This document shows, one piece after another, positions 41,651 to 51,781 of a DNA stretch of 64,000 bases. This DNA is from Sulfurovum sp. NBC37-1 (GTDB lineage: Bacteria; Campylobacterota; Campylobacteria; Campylobacterales; Sulfurovaceae), in contig NC_009663.1 of NCBI RefSeq assembly GCF_000010345.1, forward strand, positions 1,984,001 to 2,048,000, written 5' to 3'. The translations under genes were made by a program, and so were the position numbers. Position 1 is the stretch's first letter, and each line of letters starts with the position of its first letter. Under the pieces are notes generated by a model. It saw only the letters and a list, made by a program, of their open reading frames with translations. It did not search any database and was not told the DNA's origin.

Positions 41651-43207
41651 ATGAGTAAAGAAACAATTAAAATATTTGACACGACATTGAGAGACGGTGA
41701 ACAGAGCCCAGGGGCTTCCATGAACACTGAAGAGAAGATTCAGATCGCTACGCAGTTGGAGCGTTTGGGTGTGGACATCATCGAAGCGGGATTTGCCGCG
41801 GCAAGCCCGGGAGATTTCGATGCCATTGAAAAGATCGCGCAGCGTGTAAGCAACTCTACAGTCTGTTCTTTGGCAAGAGCGATAGACTCGGATGTCAAAG
41901 CAGCAGGCGAAGCTGTAACCAAAGCCAAGATGAAACGTATCCATACTTTCATCGCAACTTCGAAGATACATATGGAGCATAAATTGAAAATGTCTCCTGA
42001 CGAAGTCATCAAAAGAGCGGTCAGAGCGGTAGAGTACGCCCGTACTTTCGTTGAGGATGTGGAATTCTCCTGCGAAGATGCGGGACGCTCCGACATAGGC
42101 TTCATGAAAGAGATCTCCGATGCGGTCATCGAAGCGGGTGCCACTACCATCAACCTGCCGGATACCGTAGGCTTCAGGCTTCCCTTCGAGATAGGGGCAA
42201 TGGTCAAAGAGATGAGCGAATACGTCAAAGGACGTGCTATCATCTCGGTACACAACCATAACGATTTGGGCTTGGGTGTGGCTAACTCGCTTGAAGCTGT
42301 CATCAACGGTGCCAGACAGGTCGAATGCACCATCAACGGTCTGGGAGAACGCGCGGGGAATGCCGCCCTGGAAGAGATCGTCATGGCATTGAAGACACGT
42401 TCGGATGTCTTTTCGGATTTCAAAACCAATATAAACACCAAAGAGATCTACCCATCAAGCCGTTTGATCGCAAGTATCACCGGCATCGAACCGCAGCCGA
42501 ACAAGGCGATCGTCGGAAAAAATGCTTTCGCCCATGAGAGCGGTATACACCAGGACGGTATGTTAAAAAATAAAGAGACCTACGAGATCATCCGTCCCGC
42601 AGATATCGGTTTGGATATGGAAGACACTCTGGTCCTGGGTAAACATTCGGGCCGTGCAGCGTTCAAAGACAAATTGAGCAAACTGGGCTTTACATTGACA
42701 GATGAAGCATTGAACAGTTCTTTCGAGCGTTTCAAGATACTTGCGGACAGGAAAAAAAATATCTACGATGATGATCTGAGAGCACTGGTCACCAATGAAA
42801 TGACTTCCGCTCCGAAGATCTTCGAATTGATCTCCCTGCAGCTGATGGACTGTTCCAACGGTGTGCCTTCGGCAGCGGTAAGCATCAAAAAAGATAACAA
42901 TGAGATCATTGATGCGAGTATCGGTGACGGGACTATGGATGCCATTTTCAAGACCATTGACCGTATATCCGGCTATGAGGGTCAGTTGTTGGATTACAAG
43001 GTCAAATCGGTCAGCAAAGGAAAGGATGCTCTTGCAAACGTGACAGTCAAAGTATCCTTCAACGGAGAACCTGCTATTATAGGGCACGGTCTGAACATCG
43101 ATACCATGCTGGCATCTGCGAGAGCCTATACAGGTGCATTGAACAGCTATTTGAGCATGGAAGGGAAATTGAAGTCACGCTACAGTGACAGTTCGAAGAC
43201 GATATGA
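41651..43207 (+). CDS. leuA: 2-isopropylmalate synthase
   Basis: First committed step of leucine synthesis: acetyl-CoA plus 2-oxoisovalerate. The 518-residue protein has the HMGL-like TIM barrel with [52 protein letters not shown] and [11 protein letters not shown], and a C-terminal LeuA regulatory domain (about residues 385-505) that binds leucine in the family. It is preceded by a leader peptide and attenuator, so both allosteric and transcriptional feedback are likely. No other leu genes follow; the next gene is convergent serS. Confidence 0.97.
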   Translation: MSKETIKIFDTTLRDGEQSPGASMNTEEKIQIATQLERLGVDIIEAGFAAASPGDFDAIEKIAQRVSNSTVCSLARAIDSDVKAAGEAVTKAKMKRIHTFIATSKIHMEHKLKMSPDEVIKRAVRAVEYARTFVEDVEFSCEDAGRSDIGFMKEISDAVIEAGATTINLPDTVGFRLPFEIGAMVKEMSEYVKGRAIISVHNHNDLGLGVANSLEAVINGARQVECTINGLGERAGNAALEEIVMALKTRSDVFSDFKTNINTKEIYPSSRLIASITGIEPQPNKAIVGKNAFAHESGIHQDGMLKNKETYEIIRPADIGLDMEDTLVLGKHSGRAAFKDKLSKLGFTLTDEALNSSFERFKILADRKKNIYDDDLRALVTNEMTSAPKIFELISLQLMDCSNGVPSAAVSIKKDNNEIIDASIGDGTMDAIFKTIDRISGYEGQLLDYKVKSVSKGKDALANVTVKVSFNGEPAIIGHGLNIDTMLASARAYTGALNSYLSMEGKLKSRYSDSSKTI

Positions 43208-43216
43208 TTATATTTT

Positions 43217-43304
43217 GCGCAGGGTGTGCAATAGCACACCTCATATAAATAATTGTGTTATATTTTTAATCATATTTAAATTGGTGTGCAATTGCACACC
43301 CTAC
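43217..43304. repeat. BIME-like pair of GTGTGCAAT hairpins between leuA and serS
   Basis: Left hairpin GCGCAGGGTGTGC-AATA-GCACACC, then about 43 AT-rich bases, then GGTGTGC-AATT-GCACACCCTAC. The heads point outward. The right head forms the TAG stop of serS at 43301-43303. The pair lies between two convergent genes and may double as a bidirectional terminator. Confidence 0.8.
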
Positions 43305-44545
43305 ATATATTTTTTTAACACTTCCGGAATCTCTATCGTCCCATCTTCATTCTGATAATTCTCCATAATCGCGATCAGCGTTCTTCCCACTGCCAATGCA
43401 GAACCGTTCAGGGTATGGACAAGTCTGTTCTTCTTGCCGTCTTTAAACCTGATCTTCGCACGTCGTGCCTGAAAATCCCTGGTATTGGAAATGGAAGAGA
43501 TCTCACGGTACTTGTTCTGCCCGGGGAGCCATACTTCAAGGTCTATCGTCTTTGCTGCTGAAAAACCAAGGTCACCTCCGCAAAGCTCTACCACTCTGTG
43601 CGGCAGTCCCAGTGCCGTCAGAATATCCGACGCATTCTGTACCATCATATCAAATACTTCATCACTGTTGTCTGGATGAGCAATAGCTACCATTTCCACT
43701 TTGTCGAACTGGTGTTGACGTATCATCCCGCGTGTATCACGTCCGGCTGACCCAGCTTCTTTTCTGAAACAGGGTGTATAGCCGGTCATAAGCACAGGCA
43801 GATCTATTTCTGCAAGTATCTCATCATGATACATATTGGTAAGCGGCACTTCAGCAGTAGGGATCAGGTAGAGGTCTTCATCTTCGATCTTAAAAAGGTC
43901 ATCTTCAAACTTGGGCAACTGTCCTGTACCCTGAAGCATTGCAGCATTATTCATGAACGGTACACAGAACTCTTCAAATCCTCTTTCCCTGTTCGTATCA
44001 AGGAAGAAGTTTATCAACGCTCTTTCCAGTCTTGCAGCATCTCCACGAAGTACAGAAAAACGGCTCTTGGCAAGTTTAACTCCACGTTCAAAGTCTATCC
44101 ATCCGTTTTTCTCTGCCAAGTCCCAATGTTCTTTAGGTTCAAAATCAAAACTTCTCGGTTCAAGGACTTTTATAAGTTCAACATTATCTTCCTCATCTGC
44201 ACCTTCCGGTACTGAGTCATCCGGCAAATTGGGTATGGCAAGAGCTACGGCATAGAGTGCCTCTTCAGCTTCTCTCGCTGCTTCCTGTAGAGGAACCATC
44301 GCCTCTTTGTTGGCATCGACTTTTGCTTTGAGCTCAGTGATATCCTTTCCTTCACGCTTATACTGTCCAAAGAGTTTTGACATGCTGTTCTGTTCCGCTT
44401 TTGCCGCTTCCAGTTTTGCGTTGGCTTCTTTGAGTGTTTTGAAAAGTGTCTGCAGATGCTCAAGTGATGCTGCATCTACACCTTTTTTTTGCAGTTTCAT
44501 ACTTACTTCATTAAAGTTATTTTGGAGGTATTTTAAGTCTATCAT
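43301..44545 (-). CDS. serS: Serine--tRNA ligase
   Basis: Class II synthetase that charges tRNA-Ser and tRNA-Sec. The 414-residue protein has an N-terminal coiled-coil arm (residues 1-105), then the catalytic core with [13 protein letters not shown], motif 2 [29 protein letters not shown], and motif 3 in [20 protein letters not shown]. It ends [11 protein letters not shown], with the TAG stop donated by a GTAGGG repeat. The 44546-44730 interval upstream is AT-rich without a visible gene. Confidence 0.97.
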   Translation of the reverse strand: MIDLKYLQNNFNEVSMKLQKKGVDAASLEHLQTLFKTLKEANAKLEAAKAEQNSMSKLFGQYKREGKDITELKAKVDANKEAMVPLQEAAREAEEALYAVALAIPNLPDDSVPEGADEEDNVELIKVLEPRSFDFEPKEHWDLAEKNGWIDFERGVKLAKSRFSVLRGDAARLERALINFFLDTNRERGFEEFCVPFMNNAAMLQGTGQLPKFEDDLFKIEDEDLYLIPTAEVPLTNMYHDEILAEIDLPVLMTGYTPCFRKEAGSAGRDTRGMIRQHQFDKVEMVAIAHPDNSDEVFDMMVQNASDILTALGLPHRVVELCGGDLGFSAAKTIDLEVWLPGQNKYREISSISNTRDFQARRAKIRFKDGKKNRLVHTLNGSALAVGRTLIAIMENYQNEDGTIEIPEVLKKYM

Positions 44546-44730
44546 AGTTATATAACCTAATATGAGATATTTATGAAATTATAGTAGAAAATTAAAAAAA
44601 AAAGATTAAAAAAGTCAACTCCAGATAGTGTATGTAATTTGATAGTGGTATTATAGTTAATTGTGTAGAAAAAGAAGATCAAAAGGCATATGGAGCCGGG
44701 GTAGAAATCCCGACTAGATTGATATTCTGA

Positions 44731-47109
44731 TCAATACTCCAAATAAATACTACCACCATCACTGGTCCAATTAGCAATACAATTCATCGTTATAGTCCCT
44801 GCAGTCCCCTTCGTTACAATTGCAATTTCAATATTACCATTTATATCAGATATAAAGTTTGAGTTTGCTTGGTCTATGCTGCACTGTTTGCCACTGAGGG
44901 GATCCTCAACATCAGGCTTAACCGTGATACTCCCAGGAACTATATTGACTCCTGATAAAGCCTCTATCGGTTGACTACCATCACATTGGTTGACATACAG
45001 AGACATTTGAACCTTGTGTGTTTGACCATCGTTGGGAACTTCAGGTTCCGTAGATCCATATCCACCAGGTCCAGACGCACTACCACCAGGCCATCTGAAT
45101 GCATCGACCTTAGATATGCCTGCTCGAACTACTTCTCCATTAGCATCTACGTCATTGGAAACAACGGATAGAGTAAATGTTCTGCCCGCCAATTTATAAT
45201 CATAGATAACTTCAAATGTCATAATACCATCTTCATTGGTTACATAGTTTGTCTTTGTGACACCATAATCATCTGATGTCTCTTTTCCTGAACGTGATAT
45301 ATTGGCTGTTGCTACACCAAATCCAGGGATGTATCGTCTCTCGTTACCCACTACATAGGCCAATCCAGTAACTGTTTTTCCACTATACTTCTCATCAAGA
45401 AAAAGGGTCCTGCTTGTAACATTATCTATATCCCATCTACCTAGATAGCCACTGTTATAATTTTGAGCATCAGGCAATATAGCCAAGCTATCTTCATTGG
45501 TTACGCCACTACCTGTAAAAGAACCCCTAGGATCAATAAATGTTGCATAACTACCAGGTTTAAGCTCCCCACTTGGATTTTTTCGACTGACAACTTTTAC
45601 CCCATTGATAATACTCGGGATCAGTGTTACGCCCCCTTTAGCCGGGTTACCGTGACTATCAACCGCCTGTACAGTAAATACCATTTTAGCCATCCTGCCA
45701 TCAGGAGATCCGTAGTTCGTATTACCATTGGTAATATCTTGATCTTCATCAAGGCATTGAGTATTATTGTATGTCAGTGAAAGGGTACTCACTGGACCAA
45801 ATTTAATCTTGGCATCTATAATCACTTTAATAGTTGTACTAGCTACTCTGTTTCCTTCAGCATCGACATAGTATATATGCATATCATGTTCTTTGCGGTC
45901 TTCGGGTATATCGTTACTATCGGGGCCTACATATTCAAACCTGATATATCCGTTATCATTGATCCCATCTGTTACATCTACGTCTCCATCATCTTGTTGG
46001 TTCCATACTATATTGTTGATACGTCCAAATTCTTTGGGTAAAGACTCTGGTATAACACAATCGCTGACAACTGTTTCAGAGCTATTTGCCCGATCCTTGC
46101 TTATCGTACAGGGACGTACCGGTAAGACTGGCAAACCATTATTTACCAACTGGACACTGATAATTTTGTTTGTATTAGGCTGTGTTACAACGATTGGTGT
46201 CGTAGCATTTGCTAATGCATATCCTGGGAAAGGGCCTTTTGGCTGCATATTGATTTTTACATTTGTTTGTGCAGCTATAGTTCCTTCACCATCAATATAA
46301 TAAAAATACATTTTATATTTTTTATCTTCTTTAGGCATTTCAGATGTAACAGGAGATATATATTCAAAGGTAAGATATCCTAAATTATCATCGCTGCATG
46401 TCCCCTCGGTACAGCCTGGAGCAAGACGTATCTTTCCAAATTCACGTGGAAGATTCCCAACCAGCACACAATTTTGGAGTGCAGAAAGGTTGTTGTCATT
46501 TGGTTCACATGCTGTAATAGATGTTAACGGCCCATTATTGGCCATGACTTGCATCTCTATCTTTTTAATTTGACTTGGATAGCTTATATTCATAGGTGGA
46601 TTATTGTTGACAAACCTATAACCTGTACTCATTGATTTCGCAACAAATGGTTCAGTTTGTGTTTTACCATTCAATGTTATTTTTGTTACACCACTTAGTA
46701 CGTAATCTATCTTATTTTCACACTCAGCATCAACTTTTCCTGCAACAATAAGAGGCATGGAAGAATCCCCATTTCCGTTTAATACTACAGGATTAGGACT
46801 AAATGTTACTTCAGAAACTTCACAACCAACAATATCGATAGCAGTATTTTCCACTTCCACATTGTAGTTGTTACTGAGGTTTTTTTTGTATCTTACAGTT
46901 AAAGTAAATGATTTTACTTCACTGCCAGATTTCACTGTATTCACTGAAGCATAATATATGTCTTCTGCCTTAACAAGTTCTACAGCATTTTCATTACTAA
47001 GTGAAATTTCACCACTCTGAGTATCTCCACCTCCTCCACTACTACCACATGCAGACAGAAACAGCGTAGCCAAAAGACTATATATAAGCATTAAATATTT
47101 TTTCATCAT
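44731..47109 (-). CDS. Large secreted lipoprotein with duplicated domain
   Basis: I do not recognise a named family. The 792-residue protein has a lipoprotein signal peptide ending LFLSAC with the lipobox cysteine near residue 21, then a glycine/serine linker. Two related segments follow, about residues 165-295 and 300-440. Each contains a proline-rich start, a cysteine pair, LPREFGKI or LPKEFGRI, YLTFEYISP or YIRFEYVGP, and YFYYIDGEG or HIYYVDAEG, which look like beta-sandwich repeats. The C-terminal half has Ig-like beta-rich sequence and a WPGGSASGPGGYG loop. A surface role is likely. The next gene, a small beta-barrel, is 15 bases upstream on the same strand, so they may be partners. Confidence 0.7.
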   Translation of the reverse strand: MMKKYLMLIYSLLATLFLSACGSSGGGGDTQSGEISLSNENAVELVKAEDIYYASVNTVKSGSEVKSFTLTVRYKKNLSNNYNVEVENTAIDIVGCEVSEVTFSPNPVVLNGNGDSSMPLIVAGKVDAECENKIDYVLSGVTKITLNGKTQTEPFVAKSMSTGYRFVNNNPPMNISYPSQIKKIEMQVMANNGPLTSITACEPNDNNLSALQNCVLVGNLPREFGKIRLAPGCTEGTCSDDNLGYLTFEYISPVTSEMPKEDKKYKMYFYYIDGEGTIAAQTNVKINMQPKGPFPGYALANATTPIVVTQPNTNKIISVQLVNNGLPVLPVRPCTISKDRANSSETVVSDCVIPESLPKEFGRINNIVWNQQDDGDVDVTDGINDNGYIRFEYVGPDSNDIPEDRKEHDMHIYYVDAEGNRVASTTIKVIIDAKIKFGPVSTLSLTYNNTQCLDEDQDITNGNTNYGSPDGRMAKMVFTVQAVDSHGNPAKGGVTLIPSIINGVKVVSRKNPSGELKPGSYATFIDPRGSFTGSGVTNEDSLAILPDAQNYNSGYLGRWDIDNVTSRTLFLDEKYSGKTVTGLAYVVGNERRYIPGFGVATANISRSGKETSDDYGVTKTNYVTNEDGIMTFEVIYDYKLAGRTFTLSVVSNDVDANGEVVRAGISKVDAFRWPGGSASGPGGYGSTEPEVPNDGQTHKVQMSLYVNQCDGSQPIEALSGVNIVPGSITVKPDVEDPLSGKQCSIDQANSNFISDINGNIEIAIVTKGTAGTITMNCIANWTSDGGSIYLEY

Positions 47110-47124
47110 TTATTTTCCTTTTGC

Positions 47125-47664
47125 TTATTTAAATATGTAGTTCAGGCCAAAAAGAATACTACCTGTATTGTTGACATACTCACTACTTGACAATGAATAC
47201 CTGTAACTTAAATCCAACTCTATTTCATCTGCTACACGAAAAAGAACACCAGCCTGTCCACCATAAATAAAACTATTTTCATCATTATTTCCATTAGGGT
47301 TGGATGTTTTATAGTTCATATAGCCTATATTTACTCCAATAAAAGGTTTGAATGAAGAATCCTGCATCAATAGGTAGTCAAAAGTTCCCAAACCTCTATA
47401 ATATTTCTGATCATCATCTGTACTATCAAAGTAATTAACAATCAATAAAGTCCGCCATGTATCATTTTGGGCACCAAGACGCAAACCGTATTCAACATTA
47501 TATGCTGACCTATGACTTTCTTCCCCAAATGGCCCATATGTATCAGCCTCTATCTGTGCCGAACCAATTTCCACTCCTATGATTTTTTCATTTATTGCAA
47601 TATCTTCAGCTACTAAAGAAGATACACAAGTTAACATTGCCAAGCTATACATTAATTTCTTCAT
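47125..47664 (-). CDS. Small outer-membrane beta-barrel protein
   Basis: A 179-residue exported protein: signal peptide MKKLMYSLAMLTCVSSLVA, mature start EDIAINEKIIGVEIGSAQ, then about eight amphipathic strands with turns such as DDDQKYYRGLG and NPNGNNDENSF, and a C-terminal GLNYIFK. It resembles the OmpA/opacity-like 8-strand barrel group. It is upstream of the large lipoprotein gene with 15 bases between them, suggesting co-expression. Specific function unknown. The 47665-47922 region on its 5' side holds AT-rich sequence and no gene. Confidence 0.75.
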   Translation of the reverse strand: MKKLMYSLAMLTCVSSLVAEDIAINEKIIGVEIGSAQIEADTYGPFGEESHRSAYNVEYGLRLGAQNDTWRTLLIVNYFDSTDDDQKYYRGLGTFDYLLMQDSSFKPFIGVNIGYMNYKTSNPNGNNDENSFIYGGQAGVLFRVADEIELDLSYRYSLSSSEYVNNTGSILFGLNYIFK

Positions 47665-47922
47665 TACACTTACTCCTATTTAAATTTTATTTACATAAAA
47701 ATACTCTACCTGCATAGAATACCATAAAAATTTTGTTTTTTTAATTAAATATTTAAAAATATTATTTTTTAGAACCACTTGCAAATTCCCGCAAAAAGTT
47801 GATCATTATTACTCTCCCACCAAATAACCTGAAAGATCAAGCTGCACAAGCCACACCCGTATGTTTATAACTTTTTTGATATCGTTCCACCCCTCCATGA
47901 GACAAGAGGGCAAAACTTTTTC

Positions 47923-49908
47923 CTATGGCCAGTTAGGCTCAATATTTCCTGGTCCTGCCCCCGTTAAGAACTCATCATGTTCTTTAACCTTTCCGACACT
48001 CCACAGACTCAAATCATGATTACTGAAAGATGAAGCATTATAGAACATCCTATTCATATAGAGCACGTTTGAAACATTCCATTTTTCAACAGGTTGATCA
48101 AATTTTTTATTTTCCTCAAACATATAACCCATATCGATAACACTAGAAACATCCCATTGTGAGATATCCTGATTGAATGAGCTATCAACAAACATCCAAG
48201 ACATATTGGTAACACTTGAGACATCCCACTGTGAAATATCCTGATTAAATGAGTCGCACCAACCAAACATCCCAGCCATATTGGTAACACTAGAAACATC
48301 CCATTGTGAGATATCCTGGTTAAATGAGCTATCTCTAAACATCTCAGTCATACTTTTAACACTAGAGACATTCCAACTACCGATTGGCTGATTAAATTGT
48401 ACATTGTTCATAAACATCCTAGCCATATTGGTAACACTGGAAACATCCCATTGTGAGATATCTTGGTTGAATGAGCTATAACTACTAAATATCTCAGCCA
48501 TACTTTTAACACTAGAGACATTCCAACTACCGATTGGCTGATTAAATTGTACATTGTTCATAAACATCCTAACCATATTGGTAACACTGGAAACATCCCA
48601 TTGTGAGATATCCTGGTTGAATGAGCTATATCTAAACATCCTAGCCATATTGGTAACACTGGAGACATTCCATTGTGAGATATTCTGGTTGAATACAGTG
48701 AAAGTGTAACCATCGCCTTCAAACATGGCATCCATATAGATTACATTGGAGACATTCCAACTACCGATTGGCTGATTAAATTGTACATTACTCTTGAACA
48801 TCCCTCCCATATCTAAAACACTGGAAACATCCCATTGTGAGATATCCTGATTGAATGGACTATAGGCAAACATCATATACATGCCGATAACACTGGAGAC
48901 ATCCCATTGTGAGATATCCTGGTTAAATGAGCTATCTTTAAACATAGAACCCATATCGATAACACTGGAGACATCCCATTGTGAGATATCTTGGTTAAAT
49001 GAGCTATCTCTAAATATCCCAGCCATATTAGTAACGTTGGAGACATTCCAACTACTGATTGGCTGATCAAATAAGCTACCCCTAAACATTTCAGCCATAC
49101 TTTTAACACTTGAGACATTCCAATCAGATATATCCTGGTTGAATACAGTGAGAAAGATATCATCTCCAAACATGTTATCCATATAGATTACATTGGAGAC
49201 ATTCCAACTACCGATTGGTTGATCAAATAAGCTACTCCTAAACATTTCAGCCATATTGGTAACACTGGAAACATCCCATTGTGAGATATCCTGGTTAAAC
49301 ATACTATAGGCAAACATCCCTTGCATATTGGTAACATTGGAGACATCCCAGTCTGAGATATCCTGATTAAATGCAGTGCCCCAAAACATATTTTTCAGGC
49401 TTTTTACATTCGAAATGTCGGGTTTGTCTGTCGTATTGGCTTCGAGATTTAGACAACATGTAAAGGCATTTTCAAAACTTTGCCATGGGTTCTCACCCCA
49501 TTGAGAAATAAGCCGGATCTGTTTTGAGTTATCATTGCTTTCATTTAGATCAGCAAAAAGACAAGCCAAGGGACCATCAAAAGCAATTGCAGGGAATTGG
49601 CCGCTGATTTTTACCTGATGACTTCCTGTCGCTGCATAAGTATGGGTAATGTTGCCATCAACATGCTCATCCTCACTTCCGTCACCCCAGTCTACTGTGT
49701 AATCATAAGCATATTTAGCATTAGTGGGGATCATGATATCACTGTCTGTAGCATTCGTTTCCCATATCGTGATAAACGGAGCTGGTTGAGGAGAGGGTGG
49801 TGAGGATTTTGAAGACGAACTACCGCATCCACTCACAAAAAGGGCAAAACCAGTAACCGCAAGGAGAAGAAGGTATATGCCTTTTCCCCATATTCTTTTT
49901 TTGTTCAT
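47923..49908 (-). CDS. BspA/DUF285-type repeat lipoprotein (19 repeats)
   Basis: A 661-residue surface lipoprotein with a signal ending FALFVSGC (lipobox cysteine near residue 28) and a Ser/Pro linker. A PKD-like beta domain (about 45-110) contains YTVDWGDGSEDEHVDG and THTYAATGSHQVKISG. From about residue 160 there are nineteen repeats of 24-29 residues of the form DVSSVTNMAxMF..SSFNQDISQW, the BspA-like DUF285 repeat found in adhesins and surface proteins. The repeats are nearly identical at DNA level, which favours expansion and contraction by recombination. The ending is SVGKVKEHDEFLTGAGPGNIEPNWP. Likely an adhesin or protein-binding surface protein. Confidence 0.88.
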   Translation of the reverse strand: MNKKRIWGKGIYLLLLAVTGFALFVSGCGSSSSKSSPPSPQPAPFITIWETNATDSDIMIPTNAKYAYDYTVDWGDGSEDEHVDGNITHTYAATGSHQVKISGQFPAIAFDGPLACLFADLNESNDNSKQIRLISQWGENPWQSFENAFTCCLNLEANTTDKPDISNVKSLKNMFWGTAFNQDISDWDVSNVTNMQGMFAYSMFNQDISQWDVSSVTNMAEMFRSSLFDQPIGSWNVSNVIYMDNMFGDDIFLTVFNQDISDWNVSSVKSMAEMFRGSLFDQPISSWNVSNVTNMAGIFRDSSFNQDISQWDVSSVIDMGSMFKDSSFNQDISQWDVSSVIGMYMMFAYSPFNQDISQWDVSSVLDMGGMFKSNVQFNQPIGSWNVSNVIYMDAMFEGDGYTFTVFNQNISQWNVSSVTNMARMFRYSSFNQDISQWDVSSVTNMVRMFMNNVQFNQPIGSWNVSSVKSMAEIFSSYSSFNQDISQWDVSSVTNMARMFMNNVQFNQPIGSWNVSSVKSMTEMFRDSSFNQDISQWDVSSVTNMAGMFGWCDSFNQDISQWDVSSVTNMSWMFVDSSFNQDISQWDVSSVIDMGYMFEENKKFDQPVEKWNVSNVLYMNRMFYNASSFSNHDLSLWSVGKVKEHDEFLTGAGPGNIEPNWP

Positions 49909-49935
49909 ATAGATTCCTTCTAAGATTATTTATAT

Positions 49936-50635
49936 TTAGTCAACCCTGAAAAACCTACTTCTCAGACAGACCAACTATTCTATACCATCAATTCTACCAC
50001 AACCTGTAAAGTATCAGATAAAGATCAGCATATTTTCGTCTTTCTTCGGCTCTGATATGCAGCATAAAGTAAATGACATATGCAATTTTGACTAAAAAAA
50101 GCACCACCGAGAAGTTATTCATCCACTTCTTGAGATTGAATGCCGTTGCAGCCAGTAAAAGGTTGATCTGATCTTCCACAAATCCTTTCAAATAGTTCCT
50201 TTGCAACCTATGGTCTGATTTTATGTGACCAATGATGGGTTCAATGGCAGCCCGTCTTCTGAACTTCTTTCGTTTTTGTTCTTTCTGGTATTTGGTATCT
50301 CGTTTCTTTGGAGTATCAGGAATGCAGATAGCTGTACTGCCTACTTCTTTTTTGCCACGGTATCCGCTATCACAGATGGCTTCAACAATAGGTTTGGTTC
50401 TGTGCTTGTTTGCGTGTGATAGTGCAGCTTCCAGTGTTTTGGAATCGTGTTCATTCTTTTCGTGTACCACAGCACCGATAATCACGTTACTCTTCATAGT
50501 GGTCACCAGTGAAGCCTTGGTGCCATACTCATATTTCTTATGGTCTTTGCCTTTGGTGTCAACCGGAAAGCATAAACCTTCCATATCCTTCATCGAATGC
50601 GGGATATAACCCTGTAAATATCATTTAGGGGTTTT
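49936..50635 (-). pseudogene. IS5/IS1182-like transposase remnant
   Basis: The terminal sequence TAGTCAACCCTGAAAAACC begins near 49936. The readable frame (stop at 49994, up to 50593 and a few codons beyond) gives TKGKDHKKYEYGTKASLV, EAICDSGYRGKKEVGST and FRRRAAIEPIIGHIKSDHR, then a hydrophobic tail. These are the second and third catalytic parts of an IS5/IS1182-type DDE transposase. The N-terminal domain with the first aspartate is missing, and the frame is closed upstream by a stop. The tail matches the fragment at 21607-21881 closely. Confidence 0.85.
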
Positions 50636-50642
50636 GGCTAAG

Positions 50643-50880
50643 TATCTTTACAGGAGCAAGCAGATACATTCACGCAGACTATACAACACTACAAGAGATA
50701 TTCGAGATCAAGAGACTGCCTTCCCAGGCAACCTATAGCCGCTTCTTTCACAAATAGATGTGGGGTGCTCTCACTCTCTATCTGGACTCTTCTGTCATAC
50801 ACGATACGGTAATCAGGAAGGAGCGAGAAAAGGATAAAATACGAAAAACAGAAAGAACTGCTAGTTTTAAAAATTAAAAT
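50643..50880 (+). pseudogene. IS1380-like (second type) transposase remnant
   Basis: On the plus strand one frame gives WLSIFTGASRYIHADYTTLQ then EIFEIKRLPSQATYSRFFHK and a stop. The following codons give WGALTLYLDSSVIHDTV, which resembles the first catalytic aspartate block of IS1380 transposases. The two blocks are normally separated by tens of residues, so an internal deletion is likely, and the rest is gone. Sequence is unlike the intact element at 39727-41387. Confidence 0.45.
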
Positions 50881-51272
50881 TACTGGAATCCAAAAATAAC
50901 TAACCATGTATATTTAACAAACAACTAACAGGTGACTGCATAGGAGGTTTTATAATCTATTCAGTAGTCATTTGAGCCCCTCTAACCTAAATTACAACTA
51001 AGAGTATAAACCAATTGCTAAGTCACGTTATTTACTCATTATAGCAATCTAAATAGCAACATTTAGCATTAAGATACAATGTGTTCTAAAAGAGGTGAAA
51101 AATACTTTTTAAAAGCGGTGTAAAAGTTAAAAAAATATCGAGACAAAAATCGGGACAAATTCGGGACAAAAGTGTAGACCTCCGACTCAAAATCTGTAAA
51201 TACTGAACAGTACTATGGCTTTGGATAAATTTTCAGAGTGTAAGTAAATAAGGGGATTGTTCATAAATTAAG
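50881..51272. other. Gene-free, AT-rich interval before the tRNA
   Basis: No reading frame with recognisable features. TCGGGACAAA-like words recur near 51139-51172 (tcgagacaaaaa, tcgggacaaat, tcgggacaaaa). The region lies between IS debris and a tRNA, where mobile islands often end, but I find no convincing attachment-site duplication. Confidence 0.5.
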
Positions 51273-51349
51273 TGGTAGCAAGACGGGAACTCGAATCCCG
51301 GACCTCCGCCTTATGAGAGCAGCGCTCTAACCAACTGAGCTATCTTGCC
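51273..51349 (-). tRNA. tRNA with CAT anticodon (tRNA-Met, possibly tRNA-Ile2)
   Basis: A full 77-base cloverleaf on the minus strand: acceptor GGCAAGA/TCTTGCT, D-stem GCTC/GAGC with AGTTGGTTA, anticodon stem CTGCT/GGCGG with loop CTCATAA (anticodon CAT), variable loop AGGTC, T-stem CGGGA/TCCCG with TTCGAGT, discriminator A and an encoded CCA. The first acceptor pair is G-T. It is not the initiator type, since there is no C1-A72 mismatch and no three G-C pairs above the anticodon loop. Elongator methionine is the default call. The lysidine-modified isoleucine tRNA has the same anticodon and cannot be excluded. Confidence 0.9.
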
Positions 51350-51412
51350 ACTAATGAAGAGACCGGAATTTTAGCTAAAGTTTGCTTTATTGTCAATAGT
51401 TTTTTGTAAAAA

Positions 51413-51655
51413 TCATAGATTTAGTAATTTTTCCACTTTTTTCTGATCGAATCCGCAAATCCATTGCGAACCGATCAGATAAACCGGTACACCTCTGCAT
51501 CCATGCTGTTCACAGTCTTTCGCTGCTTTCTGGTCTTTGGAGATATCGATAACCTTGAACTTAATACCGTGTGATTTCAGGTGGTTTTTTGCAGTTGTAC
51601 ACCATTTACATGTCGGTGTGGTAAAGAGTACGACTTTTTTCTGTTTTTTTTCCAT
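51413..51655 (-). CDS. Glutaredoxin-family protein
   Basis: An 80-residue thioredoxin-fold protein with the active site CKWC in VVLFTTPTCKWCTTAKNH, the cis-proline loop GVPVYLIG, and a C-terminal WICGFDQKKVEKLL. The active site differs from the CPYC of classical glutaredoxins. A second cysteine pair (CEQHGC) lies mid-protein. It probably acts as a small dithiol reductant in the cytoplasm. It is a single gene between the tRNA and groES, with a reasonable Shine-Dalgarno (GGAGAAG) before the ATG at 51655. Confidence 0.85.
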   Translation of the reverse strand: MEKKQKKVVLFTTPTCKWCTTAKNHLKSHGIKFKVIDISKDQKAAKDCEQHGCRGVPVYLIGSQWICGFDQKKVEKLLNL

Positions 51656-51756
51656 AATTTCATCTTCTCCTTTATGTTATTTCTAATACTTTTAAAATAA
51701 TTATACAACATTTAGAAAGCGAATTCAACAATAGATTAAAATAATTTGTTAAAAAA

Positions 51757-51777
51757 CTTTAGTCATTTACACTAAAG
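51757..51777. promoter_or_regulatory. HAIR-like inverted repeat (HspR operator candidate) at groES
   Basis: CTTTAGT (51757-51763), seven bases, ACTAAAG (51771-51777). The HspR-associated inverted repeat known from other bacteria is CTTGAGT-N7-ACTCAAG; this site has the same spacing and differs by one symmetric change in each arm. It lies four bases upstream of the -35 box of the groES promoter. HspR-type control of groESL is established in Helicobacter and Campylobacter. Confidence 0.65.
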
Positions 51778-51781
51778 GCTA

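Noticed and set aside
43953-44255. Plus-strand frame of 100 codons inside serS
   Set aside because: Shadow of a well-conserved gene, no ribosome site or family resemblance.
48054-49169. Several open frames in other frames of the BspA-type gene
   Set aside because: They arise from the repeated codon pattern of the real gene and repeat in register with it.
47923-49430. Regular repeats of about 75 bases considered as a CRISPR array
   Set aside because: The repeats are coding, in frame, and without unique spacers.
51160-51349. Attachment-site duplication at the tRNA
   Set aside because: The only shared word (gacctccg) is eight bases long and not at the tRNA 3' end; no integrase gene is present.
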